Source: Forficula auricularia
Taxonomy: Eukaryota; Arthropoda; Insecta; Dermaptera; Forficulidae
Length of the DNA stretch: 64,000 nucleotides
Direction of reading: 5' to 3'
Assembly (NCBI GenBank): GCA_024734495.1
Contig: JALMQS010000055.1
Location: 13,476,863-13,540,862, forward strand
Shown: in pieces, positions 45,801-54,454 of the stretch
How the letters are laid out: each line of letters opens with the position of its first letter
How positions within the stretch are numbered: the first letter of the stretch is position 1
Program-made: the position numbers and the translations under genes
The notes under the pieces: model-generated
The model's database searches: none
Seen by the model: the letters and a program-made list of their open reading frames with translations, nothing else
What the model was told of the DNA's origin: nothing

Positions 45801-48800
45801 TATAAACGAAATAGTTTATTTAAAAACGCTATTCGTATTTGTTTTATTGAATTTTTAATAAATTGTCATTTATTTGTATCTCCAATAAAAGAGAATTCTA
45901 AAAATTGGTATTATACCCTAATACATAGTCTTCTTTAACCTTAGGGTTCCACTCAAACGCGTTAGGGGTTCCGCGAGTCAATGCTAAAATTCGATGTATA
46001 ATCCAAAACAATACTTTATATTTTATATGGAATATTTATCTTTTTTGTTTAAATAAATGCAAATTTATATCTTATATTATAAAGTTTTTATACCAAAAGC
46101 AGAGACGCGCCTTGTTCATAACATGTAAGTACCTGGAGGCACCGAGCGATGCTCGGTAACTTTTTCCTTCAGTTAAAAGCTTTATTTTAATATTATTTTT
46201 AATTTAAAATTCTATTATTTGAGAGCCGTTTTTAAATTAAAAAAAAATACAAAAATATATAATATTCGCCCACTGTACCCCCCCCCCCCACCTCCATCCC
46301 GCTCGACCTCACCCTACCCCCCGGATCCCCCACCACTGCACCCCACCTCCTGCACCTGATTTGATTCAACCACATGATTCATTTTTATTCATCCAACTGT
46401 TAATAAATAAAACCTATCAACATGTCTGTTTTTTCAGAAAATTGAGACCTGGTTATGCAAAAGATATTTTTAAATAAATTTTCGATTATTTTTTATTCTA
46501 TTAAATAAATAAGGTTCTTTATAAAATGTTTATTAATAATTCTAACGTTTAGGTAGAACAAAATATGTTAAAAACCACAATCACAATACTTCTTCAAGGC
46601 CTTTGAGAACAATGAATTAACCCAACCCATTGTCTGGCTGGGTACAAAAGTAAAAGAGTAATCTTTTTTAAAAGCCCAAGATTGCCATTTTTCTACCTGA
46701 GAATAATTAATTTGATTACGAAAAAACCCACCAAAAACAATTTTGTCGAAGATGAGACCGTGACCATACCCTGTATGGTAAAGTAAAACGAAGAAAAAAA
46801 ACAGTTTTTTCATGCACTAATCTATGTAGTTCTTAATCTCAATATAAATTAGCTAAATATAAAATTTGGTTTTGATACTTTTATTGGTTTTTGAATTAAA
46901 GCTTACACAAAATTAATCCCTTCCCCCACCTCATTCCGTCCCTGTAAAAATAATTTTTAGTCCCAAACTGACATTTTATTTATTTCGACAGAGCAATTTA
47001 AAACGTACTTAGTATGTTTTCAACATTAAATCAATATATAATTATACTATGATATCAAAACATTTATGAATCAAATGTTATTGAACTTGATTAAAATGCT
47101 TTCAGATTGATAATAGAAGAAAAACATTAAACTAGACAGACAGACAGATAGACAAACAATACTGAAAAATATATTTTTGAACTTTGATATAATATATCAT
47201 TGAACAAATCCTATAAAAATATATACCATTTAAAGCAAAATTACCTAACTTTAGATATTTATTGCATATTTTTATATGGATTAATTTAAAAAATAAATAG
47301 TTGACGGAATGTGGTCCCGAACAAGGGACGAATTTCCATTATAATAATAATTTTTATTTTGAATTCATTATTATTATTTTTTTTTATATTTAAGTAATAG
47401 AGGGTTGGACAAAATAATATGAACACCTGACATATACCTATAGAATATTTAATATGTTCATATTTTATTGTTCACTTCCTGTATATACATCACAACGATA
47501 AGCCGTGAATAGGAGATACCTAGGCCAGTTTATAACGGTCCAGAAACTAAATAATTTTTTTAATAAAATTCTCATAGTTTTCGAGTTATAGGCATTTTTT
47601 GGTGACAATCGCTACCCTGCCCTAGATATCAAGATGCTGTGGGTACAAATTTACATATTTTATTATTCTAATTTTTATTACGCAATCCTGAATAATTCTG
47701 CTATTGACCAGAATTCAAAATAAAACCATAAGTACTATATTTTTGGAGAAAAAAAATATTTTTGCCGGACTTAAGTTTTAAAAAACCTTGAATCTTTAAT
47801 GTAAAAAAAAATTAGTATCTAGTAGACTAGCATGGTAAGTTATTTAAAAAATTGACCCAAATTCAACACCCATAAGCGCTTAAACTAGATACTAATCGAA
47901 CAAACGCATTCGGCAATTCATTTATCCCTATGACATCTAGAGACTGGAACTCTCTTCCCCCGACCGTCTTTCCAGCAACTTATAACCTTCAATCTTTCAA
48001 GACCAGCATCCACAGATACCTTCGACTTCTACCCAATCACTAAATCTCCCCTTATCTTCACGTTACAAGGGTCCACCACGGACTACAGAGGTTGTACCTT
48101 CTTGGTGCAACTTCTTCTTGTATCAATATCATTATAAAAAAAAAAAAATTAGGTAGTCGAGATTTCAAATTGGTACAGCATTTTGTACTTCATTATTTAG
48201 AAAAAGAAATATTTATATTTTGTTAGTCTACTAGTTTTTTTTTTTTTTTTTTTTTTATTACATTATTCGTTGTGATACGGGACACCCTGTATATTGTATA
48301 TATAGGAGCAACAAAAAAATATGAACATAATAAATATTATTAAAAAGAATTTACATTTTTAGGCACAATGTGATCTTAGTGAAAAATTATCTTAATGATA
48401 ATTATGTATATTATTTGAATGTAATGGAAGGCAGCCCAGAGGTAGTGAGGAAAGAAAAAATTAACACATAAAATAAAGTGTAATTTATTGGAATCCTTCC
48501 TCCCTTCCTTTCAAACCGACGTTTCGGAGGATTTTTCCCTCCTTCTTCAGGGTTTCAAAGGGTCAATGATTGAAACAAATAAAATGTTTCCTTCATTTTT
48601 AACAAAGGCATAGAAAAACAATTTTTTTTCCTTCTTTTCTTAATTAGATGAATTAAGAAAAGAAGGAAAAAAAAATTGTTTTTCTATGCCTTTGTTAAAA
48701 ATGAAGAAAGTTTTTGAACACTTCTGTGGAGAGAAGAAGGAAACATTTTATTTGTTTCAATCATTGACCCTTTGAAACCCTGAAGAATGAGGAAAAATCC

Positions 48801-50523
48801 TCCGAAACGTCGGTTTGAAAGGAAAGGAGGAAGGATTCAATAAATTACACCTTATTTTATATGTGTTAATTTTTTCTTTCCTCACTACCTCTGGGCTGCC
48901 TTCCATTACATTCAATTAAAATTTCTACCAGTCCGTCTCTCTCCAGAGAAAATTTCGTTGCAAACAAATGTATATTATATTTGTATGTCAGCAGGTTTCA
49001 TCCCCTTGGGATCGAACCCAAGCGCTAACGTTGCTATCCGGACAAATATAATATACATAATTATCATTAAGATAATTTTTCACTAAGATCATATTGTCCC
49101 GAAAAATGTAAATTATTTTTAATTAAAATACTAGCTAGTGCCAAGAGTTGTCTTTTTGAAAAACTTTCCATCCAAATTTTCAAAAAAATGACATACTCAA
49201 ATTCTTTATATAATAAATATTGTGTATATGTCAGGTGTTCATATTATTTTGTCCAGCCCCTGTATATATGGTAAGTAAATGAACTGCGTAAGTTAGAAAA
49301 TAATTTATTCAATAATTTCTGACTGTCTTCGACAGATCTAGAAATTATTTTTAAAATAAATGAAATAGAGTATTCGACAGAATTCTAGAAGAAAGATCGC
49401 AGGTTCGAATCCATGCGGGTGCTCATTTCATTTTTTTTTTGTTTTTGTAATAAAACAATTCAGATAATGAATCACTCAAAATGCATTAGGTTATAGAAAT
49501 TCGACTCATGATAGGGACCAGGTTGGTTTCCTCAATACATTGGACAGGCTATTTTTTTTTTTTTAATGATAATGATGAGAGAAGGAGTTACACCAAAAAG
49601 GTGTAACCCCTAAAGGCCTGGGTTGGCCCCTCCATCGTGAAAAAGAAGAATTAATTTATAATTCACAGGAATTATTTAACGGGTTATAGTTATATAATTC
49701 CTGTGTTTAATATATTTCACTATAAACCAACACCGCTTTCCCTAAACGTTATTTTGTAATTATATAAAAAATAAAATAAATTCTATAATAACAAATAAAT
49801 AAATAATGAAGTCGGTTAATAAAATAATATAGGTATAGTTTAAAATGCATTATGTAATGGAAATTCTCAAAATAATGGGGATCACAGCGGTTTCCTCAAT
49901 ACAATCGGCAAGTTATTTCAAAATTATATAAAATATAAAATAATAAATTTTATAAAAATAGATAAATAAATAATATTTTTGATAAATCGTCCAAAATACA
50001 GACTATGTCATGATATTATAAAATATATATAAATTTTATATAAAAACAAATAAATAAATAATAATAATGTGAATCATCCAAAATAAAAAAACTACAGATG
50101 ATTGGGACCATGGTTTGTTTCTCGATACACTCGGCAGGTAATTTAAAGACTAAAATTATGTAAAATATAATAAATTTGATTAAAAATAAAAAAAATTGTT
50201 AAATCAATCAAAATGTAGCTATTCTGTAGAGGAAAATTCGATCCTTGATGAGGATTAGCGCCCTCCCAAGTTAGTTTATTATTTATTGTTGATTATTGAT
50301 TTCCGATCTATATTATTTATTATATAATAAAATACTCTTTGTTTAGAATGATTATTAATAACAATTAAAACATATATTATTAAATTAAAAAAAAAAGAAT
50401 ACTTACTATTAGTTGTTCATTTTCAATTTTTGCTTGAGAACAATTATATTCATAATTTGATAAAATATACTTATCCGTATATTGACAATTTGGTGAGTTG
50501 ATGGAAATACTTTTAAAATCCAT
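30763..50523 (-). CDS. Inos: Inositol-3-phosphate synthase (INO1/ISYNA1), whole gene span
   Basis: Eight coding exons on the minus strand encode about 509 residues with end-to-end similarity to myo-inositol-1-phosphate synthase. This cytosolic NAD-dependent enzyme converts glucose-6-phosphate to inositol-3-phosphate, the first step of de novo inositol and phosphoinositide synthesis. Landmarks in order are [16 protein letters not shown] (NAD-binding loop), [91 protein letters not shown] and [20 protein letters not shown]. Known orthologues are about 510-565 aa, so little is missing beyond the C-terminal tail. Introns span 86 bp to 4.7 kb and are filled with mariner, Harbinger, foldback and minisatellite repeats. 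Oddities are a phase conflict at the exon 3/4 junction, a GC donor after exon 5 and a 14-bp direct repeat bounding the last intron. The symbol follows the fly orthologue. Confidence 0.9.
31260..31450. mobile_element. PIF/Harbinger-like foldback MITE, copy 2 (Inos intron 7)
   Basis: gggccggttgtacgt ... gcaaccggccc, flanked by TTA on both sides (31257-31259, 31451-31453). Same family as 8457 and 51726. Confidence 0.75.
31454..32600. other. Rest of Inos intron 7
   Basis: AT-rich. The stretch 32100-32560 is a foldback (arms near 32160-32220 and 32350-32410) related to the core of the hAT element at 249-1199. Confidence 0.5.
32620..32849 (-). CDS. Inos: Inos exon 7
   Basis: 230 nt after TTTAATTAG: (G)[59 protein letters not shown] and [17 protein letters not shown], phase 0 at GTAAGC. 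The last 14 bases around the donor recur at the 3' end of the next intron. Confidence 0.92.
32936..33047 (-). CDS. Inos: Inos exon 6
   Basis: 112 nt after [45 protein letters not shown] and the first base of Gly. KSNVVDDMV is diagnostic. The donor is GTTTGT. The following intron is only 86 bp (32850-32935). Confidence 0.9.
33300..34229. mobile_element. Long-TIR foldback element, copy 2 (Inos intron 5)
   Basis: Starts caattctacggtaactgtgg and ends in the inverse agttaccgtagaatcccc, with arms well over 150 bp. The interior contains cggttcggctcgtataac in both orientations. Related to 26952-27774 but lacks that copy's ~90-bp direct flanks. Confidence 0.8.
34540..34935. repeat. Foldback (aaccgacttcaaaaa family)
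   Basis: Left arm aaaaccgacttcaaaaaatt ... aatattaacatgaaattac; right arm is its inverse, ending gaagtcggtttttattttt. This insect repeat family is widespread. Further partial copies are at 35.2 kb. Confidence 0.8.
35680..35755 (+). repeat. tRNA-related SINE fragment
   Basis: ttaggttaactgcccgg then agttcgactcc (B-box-like), flanked by tgtcagagg/ttctgacata. Matches the 30.1-kb fragment. Confidence 0.4.
35790..36298 (+). mobile_element. Helitron-like 3' end with G-rich minisatellite (Inos intron 5)
   Basis: G-rich tandem units around gtgggatggggagtggttcg recur at ~160-bp spacing (36027, 36187). The end is a hairpin (gcaagaagaccacc / aggcgggccttgc) followed by CTAG at 36294-36297 and T. The plus-strand frames here are repeat artefacts. 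Confidence 0.6.
36586..36828 (-). CDS. Inos: Inos exon 5 (substrate-site core), GC donor
   Basis: 81 codons after [91 protein letters not shown]. Only the boundary GAG|GCAAGT gives a phase compatible with exon 6, so this is a GC-AG intron with an otherwise perfect consensus. The overlapping GT at +4 would shift the frame. Confidence 0.9.
36915..37305. repeat. Two inverted units related to the 5.1-6.1 kb tandem repeat (Inos intron 4)
   Basis: ccttatcaac ... gagaatttctagggaaaat ... tttgaatatctcgaaaaaaa recurs with a ~190-bp period, in reverse orientation to the array at 5085-6150. Confidence 0.7.
37473..37725 (-). CDS. Inos: Inos exon 4
   Basis: After TTTTGTTTTCAAAG the frame reads (A)[60 protein letters not shown] and ends [14 protein letters not shown] at GTATTT. 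The end phase is 0 and agrees with exon 5. Only the start phase conflicts. A lost AG in the AGAGAG-like start would explain it. Confidence 0.85.
38017..38630. repeat. Minisatellite-bearing element with scaffold gap (Inos intron 3)
   Basis: Begins ctttaccatacagggtatgg and ends with gttgtatggtaaagtcaag, short inverted ends. Inside are ~115-bp tandem units with aactcaaccaaattttgtat and cagtgggaccccagaagtc. Other copies are at 42695-43215, 46750 (fragment) and 61960-62730. Exactly 100 N lie at 38205-38304. Confidence 0.75.
38205..38304. other. Assembly gap of 100 N
   Basis: A fixed-length N run within a tandem repeat. True length unknown. Confidence 0.98.
39686..41022 (-). mobile_element. Decayed mariner (Inos intron 3)
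   Basis: The ends ttgattgacaactaagtaat and attacttagttgccaaccta are inverted repeats beside TA dinucleotides. The minus strand keeps scattered mariner transposase pieces (e.g. around 39780-40330 and 40600-40850) broken by many indels. A different and older subfamily from the 21909 copy, resembling mellifera-type ends. Confidence 0.8.
41330..41492. repeat. Small TIR repeat, copy 1
   Basis: gagtgaaccgcgacctaata ... gtgtacacctaattccaa ... ggttcacccctc. A related copy is at 51199-51337. Confidence 0.6.
41535..41805 (-). CDS. Inos: Inos exon 3
   Basis: 271 nt. Encodes (W)[60 protein letters not shown] and ends [10 protein letters not shown], the FIAANQ motif of the family. The donor GTAATT leaves phase 0. 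The next exon is open only if its first base is the third base of a codon, so this junction does not fit (see findings). Confidence 0.9.
42195..42360. repeat. Repeat with degenerate hammerhead-like motif
   Basis: ctgaagatgggtaggccatc then cgaaat (42244-42270) matches CUGAAGA / hairpin / GAAA, with a downstream GUC. It shares aatgtgaaacctaccaagta with the 30225 foldback. Confidence 0.5.
42695..43215. repeat. Minisatellite-bearing element, copy 2
   Basis: Same structure as 38017. Three ~115-bp units around aactcaaccaaattttgtat. Its right part is interrupted or followed by a SINE at 43259. Confidence 0.75.
43259..43475 (-). mobile_element. tRNA-derived SINE
   Basis: The minus strand starts GGGGAGTCGGGTAGCTCAGTC (A box, 43464-43453). 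A B box, GGTTCGATCC, lies at 43391-43382, then an unrelated body, ending in an A-rich tail (ATTTAAATAAATAAA-like then A-run) at 43259-43280. This is the classic tRNA-head SINE layout with internal pol III promoter. Confidence 0.85.
43500..43990. repeat. Foldback (~220-bp arms)
   Basis: Left arm ggcttcgccgacaaaa ... aaagaacgtaacaaatt-type sequence; the right arm is its inverse, ending acatttatgttttt. Non-coding. Confidence 0.75.
44773..44820 (+). mobile_element. Helitron-like 3' end, degenerate
   Basis: gctagcaagagggccgcc / gcgggcctcgcaggtagt keeps the hairpin of the family, but the terminal CTAG has become GTAG. Confidence 0.5.
44960..45365. repeat. Near-perfect foldback (~170-bp arms, Inos intron 2)
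   Basis: Arms run from tcaaagaataattgata through ctactgcggattacgctatt and aagtctggaccaagagaaaa, returning after a ~40-base loop. High arm identity implies recent origin or ongoing homogenisation. Confidence 0.85.
45519..45694 (-). CDS. Inos: Inos exon 2 (NAD-binding loop)
   Basis: 176 nt after TTTTAG, phase 0 to phase 2. Encodes [40 protein letters not shown] and [18 protein letters not shown], with the last TG completing Trp with exon 3. The donor is GTAATT. Confidence 0.92.
45720..47400. other. Inos intron 1, no other gene
   Basis: AT-rich. gtacctggaggcaccgagcg / atgctcggtaac at 46131-46160 is a short hairpin typical of another Helitron-like end, followed by C-runs. A reversed fragment of the 38017 family lies at about 46755-46815. 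Confidence 0.5.
47900..48155 (+). mobile_element. 3' tail of a non-LTR retrotransposon
   Basis: The plus strand reads [20 protein letters not shown] then [19 protein letters not shown] and a stop, the C-terminus of the RT polyprotein (RDWNxLP...FK). An untranslated tail follows, ending tatcaatatcatta plus an A-run. Similar tails are at 49560-49640 (minus) and 61140-61290 (plus). Confidence 0.75.
48507..48561 (-). ncRNA. Hammerhead-ribozyme-like motif with strong helix I (left arm)
   Basis: Minus strand: CCUUUGAAACC, CUGAAGA, an extra A, helix II GGAGG/CCUCC, GAAAC, GUC, GGUUUGAAAGG. The outer strands pair over 11 positions with one G-G mismatch, giving helix I. Helix III would be only the self-complementary ACGU, so a dimer may be needed. 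Position 7 of the CUGANGA core tolerates any base. Activity not shown. Confidence 0.55.
48769..48822 (+). ncRNA. Hammerhead-ribozyme-like motif with strong helix I (right arm)
   Basis: Mirror copy on the plus strand: CCUUUGAAACC, CUGAAGA, a hairpin with GAGG...CCUC, GAAAC, GUC, GGUUUGAAAGG. Same helix I as the left arm. Helix II has drifted slightly. Confidence 0.55.
48985..49055 (-). repeat. tRNA-related fragment
   Basis: The minus strand has GGGTTCGATCCCAAGGGG (B-box-like) after TAGCAACGTTAGCGC. Same group as the 30.1 and 35.7 kb fragments. Confidence 0.4.
49345..49450 (+). repeat. tRNA-related SINE fragment with T-run
   Basis: gcaggttcgaatccatgcgg has a perfect B box with paired flanks. 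A T-run follows at 49430, as in a pol III terminator. Confidence 0.45.
49560..49640 (-). mobile_element. Non-LTR retrotransposon tail
   Basis: Minus-strand ggaggggccaacccaggcct then ttggtgtaactccttctctc and atcattatcatta, like the tails at 48.1 and 61.2 kb. Confidence 0.6.
49650..50400. other. Inos intron 1, AT-rich, no gene
   Basis: aacaaataaataaat and variants recur near 49790, 49965 and 50050, with sentences like gggaccat...tttcctcaatac repeated at ~150-bp spacing (49500, 49880, 50100). This suggests a decayed tandem repeat. Confidence 0.45.
50407..50523 (-). CDS. Inos: Inos exon 1 (start codon)
   Basis: 39 codons from the ATG at 50523: [20 protein letters not shown] then [19 protein letters not shown], ending at GTAAGT (50406-50401), phase 0. 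TDKYI...YEY is the usual N-terminal signature. A TTTTGTTTTAG acceptor-like site lies about 24 nt before the ATG, so a 5' untranslated exon is likely. Confidence 0.88.
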
Positions 50524-50900
50524 TTTGTATTTTTAAGTAATAAAATCTAAAACAAAATTGAATTGTTACTTGTAACAATATAAAATGACAAATCTGTTTG
50601 TTGGGTGTTTATATATATAAACGAATATCTCGTTTCTAGAAATAGATAGAAGTTCTTTTGAAGGAAGAATAATTAAGTGTGTCTGTTTGGATAAGTGAGC
50701 CAGCCGGCTTGTCAACGTCGACTGTCAATGGAGAATGACTCACCGATTCTCGATTAGAAACGCCAGCCGTTCCAGAACTCGCTAGAACTGAACAATTCTA
50801 ATATTCTTTGCTACGTTTTCGGGAACAGGAGAGTATTCTAGCGGAGCGCGGTCAAAGTATTTATTCCCTTCTATACAGAACTTTGCACCCCCTCATCTTC
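50524..50900 (-). promoter_or_regulatory. Upstream region of Inos
   Basis: Less AT-rich than its surroundings. Contains TTCtaGAA at 50634-50641 and TTCcaGAA at 50770-50777, each one dyad of a heat-shock element, plus a TATATATA stretch at 50611. Promoter role inferred from position only. Confidence 0.35.
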
Positions 50901-51109
50901 TTTCTCTATCTTTTTCTATTATTGACCTCCAATTAACTTAATATTTATATAATTATGTCGATTATAAAATTATAACGTATTTTTCCTGATATTTTTAAAA
51001 TATTTAAATATATATTTATAAAGCATAACTGAATAATGTATTGATTTTCGAGGGCGCTCAAATCGAGTAGTCAACCCTGCTTCATGGGGAAGGGACAAAA
51101 AACAAATAA

Positions 51110-51180
51110 TAAATTAAATAAAGAGAAATCATTGAGAGTGTCCTCTGCTTGTTGGAAATAAACAAACATATCTGTATATA
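51110..51180. repeat. Penelope-like terminal fragment
   Basis: aataaagagaaatcattgag then gtcctctgcttgttggaaat. Same terminal motif as 54110. Confidence 0.5.
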
Positions 51181-51198
51181 CACAGAATATAAATATAC

Positions 51199-51337
51199 GA
51201 GGGGTGAACCGCGATCTAATATCGTGTACATCACCTACTTCCACTTCCAAAAAATTCCAGTATTTTAAATATTAAAATAATTCCACATAATTCCAAAGAC
51301 GTGTACACCTAATTCTAATCACGGTTCACCCTCGTAA
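51199..51337. repeat. Small TIR repeat, copy 2
   Basis: gaggggtgaaccgcgatc ... atcacggttcaccctcg inverted ends, with gtgtacacctaattct inside. Related to 41330-41492. Confidence 0.65.
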
Positions 51338-51722
51338 ATATATATAGGGACCGTACGTTAAACATAGAGACAGTACTGCTGCCGAAGATAGCACTCTCTT
51401 GTGTTTATTTATTCAAATAATTTGGGAGAATTGGGGCAAATTCTGTATTATAGTATATACTCGTATCATAGATAAAAGATACATATCGTCCCCTTAGAGT
51501 GTAAACCTGCTAGCTCACAAGAAATTTTACAGGGAAGAGAAAAAACAAACAAAATTTAATATTGTTGTTATGGAAAGAAACTATTTTTCACATTTTTTTT
51601 CTCCAACTTACGATAGTAATTTTAAGTAGCAGTTTTACTTGGACGATGCTGCATCCTTTATTCTTTCGAACGGTATTAATATCTCATATATGATAAAAAA
51701 TGGAGTTAGCAGTTTTACACTC
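51338..51722. other. No gene seen
   Basis: AT-rich, nothing recognised. Confidence 0.4.
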
Positions 51723-51725
51723 TAA

Positions 51726-51921
51726 GGGCCGGTTGTATGTCGCAAAGTAAATGCTTTTTACCACTAACCAAAGGTAGATGATAAATGGAGGGACTGGGAT
51801 TGCCAATCAGACTGACAGGCAGTGAAAGTGCCTGTAATCTGATTGGCCATCCCAGTGCCTCCATTTATCATCTACCTTGGTTAGTGGTAAAAGCATTTAC
51901 TTTGCGACATACAACCGGCCC
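51726..51921. mobile_element. PIF/Harbinger-like foldback MITE, copy 3
   Basis: gggccggttgtatgtcgcaa ... acaaccggccc flanked by TAA on both sides. The 71-codon plus frame is an artefact of the palindrome. Confidence 0.75.
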
Positions 51922-51924
51922 TAA

Positions 51925-52675
51925 GCCGACGATATTGCAACGTGCAAGGAGCCTAGGAGGCCGTGAGCGAGTCTCTTTGTCTTGGAGACTCTTTGGGTAG
52001 CGGTTGTTTATCTATTAGAAAAGTGTCTTTTTAGCACTCTGAGTTCAGTATTTTATTTACAATTAGCAGTTATTGGTAGAAAGTCGAGGAATTAAAAAAA
52101 AAATATGTGATATCTACATAATTAAGGATTTATAAACAAAAAATGTCATATAAACGTTTAATAAATCATCCCAAAAAGCTTACATTTTCGTCGCCAGTTG
52201 GCGCTAAAGTCGTGACGCACCTTCGCTATATAAGTGAAGATTTCAGTATTGAAATCGGGGTTTTTAAAAAGAAATGAAGTTTTCTTTTTAAATTTATTTT
52301 AATTACAATGTATAATGGTTTACAATTTATTTTGTTAAGGCTGTTAAATGAGTTTTAATTTTTATTACTAGAAGGAAACACTTTAGAAAAAACCTTCCGG
52401 GACAATTTGAATGGGGACTCGGGCAAGGCTAAGGCTTACACGAGTTGCGAGCAAAATGACAAGGAGAGCGGCGCTCTCACGGGCTTTATAGTAAAATATC
52501 GTGCTGTATCATCAAGCCAAGTGGTGACCCTACAAGGGGCTAACACAGCAGTTTCAACTCTATAACTTATATAATTTATTTGTTTGTGACTATAGTTTCG
52601 AAGGTTCATCTTCAGACTTTTTAATTAGAAATATTTTATCTGTTATATGTCATTAATTGAAGAGGACCAGCTTAG
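51925..52675. other. No gene seen
   Basis: Contains moderately GC-rich stretches (52190-52240, 52400-52530) that may be an old LTR or unrecognised repeat. No frame of note. ttgtgactatagtttcgaag at 52583 is a fragment of the Penelope-like 3' end. Confidence 0.4.
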
Positions 52676-52679
52676 TATT

Positions 52680-52860
52680 ATAAGTACCTGGAGCCACCGA
52701 GCGATGCAGGGTAACCCATGCCCCCCCCTCCCCCGAAACCACACACCTCGCACCCACCAATGCACCCCCACCCCAACTACGTCTCCCACCCCCGGATCCC
52801 ACACAACTGCACCCCACCTCCTGCACCTCCAACATCCACCCCACCCCGCACACAGTTTTT
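52680..52860. repeat. Helitron-like hairpin and C-rich minisatellite
   Basis: agtacctggagccaccgagc / gatgcagggtaac hairpin followed by C/A-rich sequence. Four overlapping frames here are compositional artefacts. Confidence 0.5.
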
Positions 52861-54109
52861 GCATTTCAAGCTTTCTAATGGTCCACATATATATTATGTG
52901 TATATTTGTTTACTCGTACACCAATATGCCCACATTCGTTCATATTGATAATTTTTTTTTTAATTAATAATGATCTTTATTATCCAATATAAAAAAAATA
53001 CAACATGTTTTACAATTATAAAAAAAACTTCGACCTCGGAGGCCCGAAAGCCTCACCATCGAATTTCCATTATTTTTATTTTATTATATATTATTCTCAC
53101 TCCTTATTATTGTAAGGGAAAAAATTGATAAACAACCCCATATACTTTATTGTTCATATTGATAAACATTATAAAAAATAAATAGGAAAAAAATAATAAA
53201 AAAAATCGTATAGGATCTGAAATAAAAACATAAAATTAAATAAGATTTGTTTCCAAGTTATATAAAAAAAAGCCACTTGAACCAATTTATTTGTAAACAA
53301 ACCTGTTTTGTTATGGTTTAGACACCTGTTAATTAAAAACAAACAAAAATTCCTAATTTTAATATAATATATTAATACTTGCTATAACCTATTAGTGGGT
53401 TTTAAAATTAAAAAACCAATTAAAAATAAAACATAATTGAAAAAAATGTAAACAAACTTTTTTATTGAGATTTTCATCTGTCAATAATTACTTTAATTAA
53501 GAAAAGATCAATTAAGATTAAATTTGTCGAGGTCAGACCTAGCCAGATCGCTTTCTCATCCTCAAAACTTGTTAATAGAATTTGTTTCATCAAAATCGGT
53601 AAAGCCGTTTTCAAAATAGAACTAAGATACAAATATATATATATATATACAAACAATTTTTGCTCGTTTAATAAGAGTAGATATACTTACTTACTATATT
53701 ATTATTTAGACGACCCGTTCCTCGGTGCGTCTATTTGGTGCATGCTGGTCCCAATTTCTACGCCGTGCCCTTCTGTCTATTGCCAGTGTCGTCCAGTGCC
53801 GGATTACTTTACGCCAACTCGGGGCTCGTACTGTGTTTTTGTTATAATATAACAGAAGAAATTTACCTACATCCAATGAACCCATTAGAAATAAAAAATA
53901 AAATATTTTCATTTAAAAATAGTGATGATGAAATGCGGACGGCCATAACTAAGATGGATTCAATTCAAATACCATTAAATTTCTATTCTAAATATTTTTT
54001 ATTATTATATATATATATAGACTTGATGATAATTTCTAGAGGCCATTCGAAATTGTATTCAAATTTTTTGATGATCAAATGAAAAATAATAAATAAATAA
54101 ATAAATAAA
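52861..54109. other. No gene seen
   Basis: AT-rich. cagtgccggattactttacg at 53794 looks like a hAT left end, without a recognised mate. The 115-codon plus frame (53735-54082) has no recognisable domain. Confidence 0.4.
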
Positions 54110-54220
54110 TATATTCACAAAGAGAAACAAAGAGGTTGTCCTCTGCTTGATGCAAATAAACATACACACATATATATCGAGATGATATATCTGTATATAT
54201 ATATATATTTATTTGTTTGA

Positions 54221-54255
54221 GACTATAGTTTCGAAGACTTGGTCTTCATCATCAG
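54221..54255 (-). ncRNA. Hammerhead-ribozyme-like motif 3' of the Penelope frame
   Basis: Minus strand: CUGAUGA, U, helix II GAAGAC/GUCUUC with a short CA-type loop, GAAAC, UAUA, GUC. It lies about 200 nt downstream of the GIY-YIG stop on the same strand. Hammerhead ribozymes are known in Penelope-like elements of other animals, so this context supports the call. Confidence 0.6.
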
Positions 54256-54454
54256 TCTTTTTTAATTATAAATGTTTGTTTTTCATGGAGTCAATATCGT
54301 ATGGATATTGAAAATTTGGTGTTCCTTCTTCACTGGTGGTCAGCTTAGAACTAATAAAGACATTCTTTTGGTTCACATTCAAATATGACAATATGTTTCC
54401 CTTTCTCCTTGTTTTACAAAGAGAAAGGCTGACAACGGAAGGTTTTTTTTTCCT

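Larger units (their letters stand above)
48425..48905. repeat. Foldback with one hammerhead-like motif in each arm
   Basis: aatggaaggcagcccagagg at the left returns as cctctgggctgccttccatt at the right; the hinge is near 48650. Each arm contains one hammerhead-like motif (next entries). Confidence 0.85.
47402..49262. mobile_element. TIR element with nested insertions (Inos intron 1)
   Basis: gggttggacaaaataatatg at the left is matched by catattattttgtccagccc at the right. Inside sit a second TIR repeat (about 47476-48300, tcacaacgataa against ttcgttgtgatac, ending acaccctgtatat), a non-LTR tail and a large foldback. Confidence 0.7.

Noticed and set aside
52643..52967. Pro/His-rich and Trp/Gly-rich frames on both strands
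   Set aside because: Compositional artefacts of the C-rich minisatellite.
53735..54082. 115-codon plus-strand frame as a host gene
   Set aside because: No recognisable domain, starts in a hAT-like end and ends in AT-rich sequence; no splice context.
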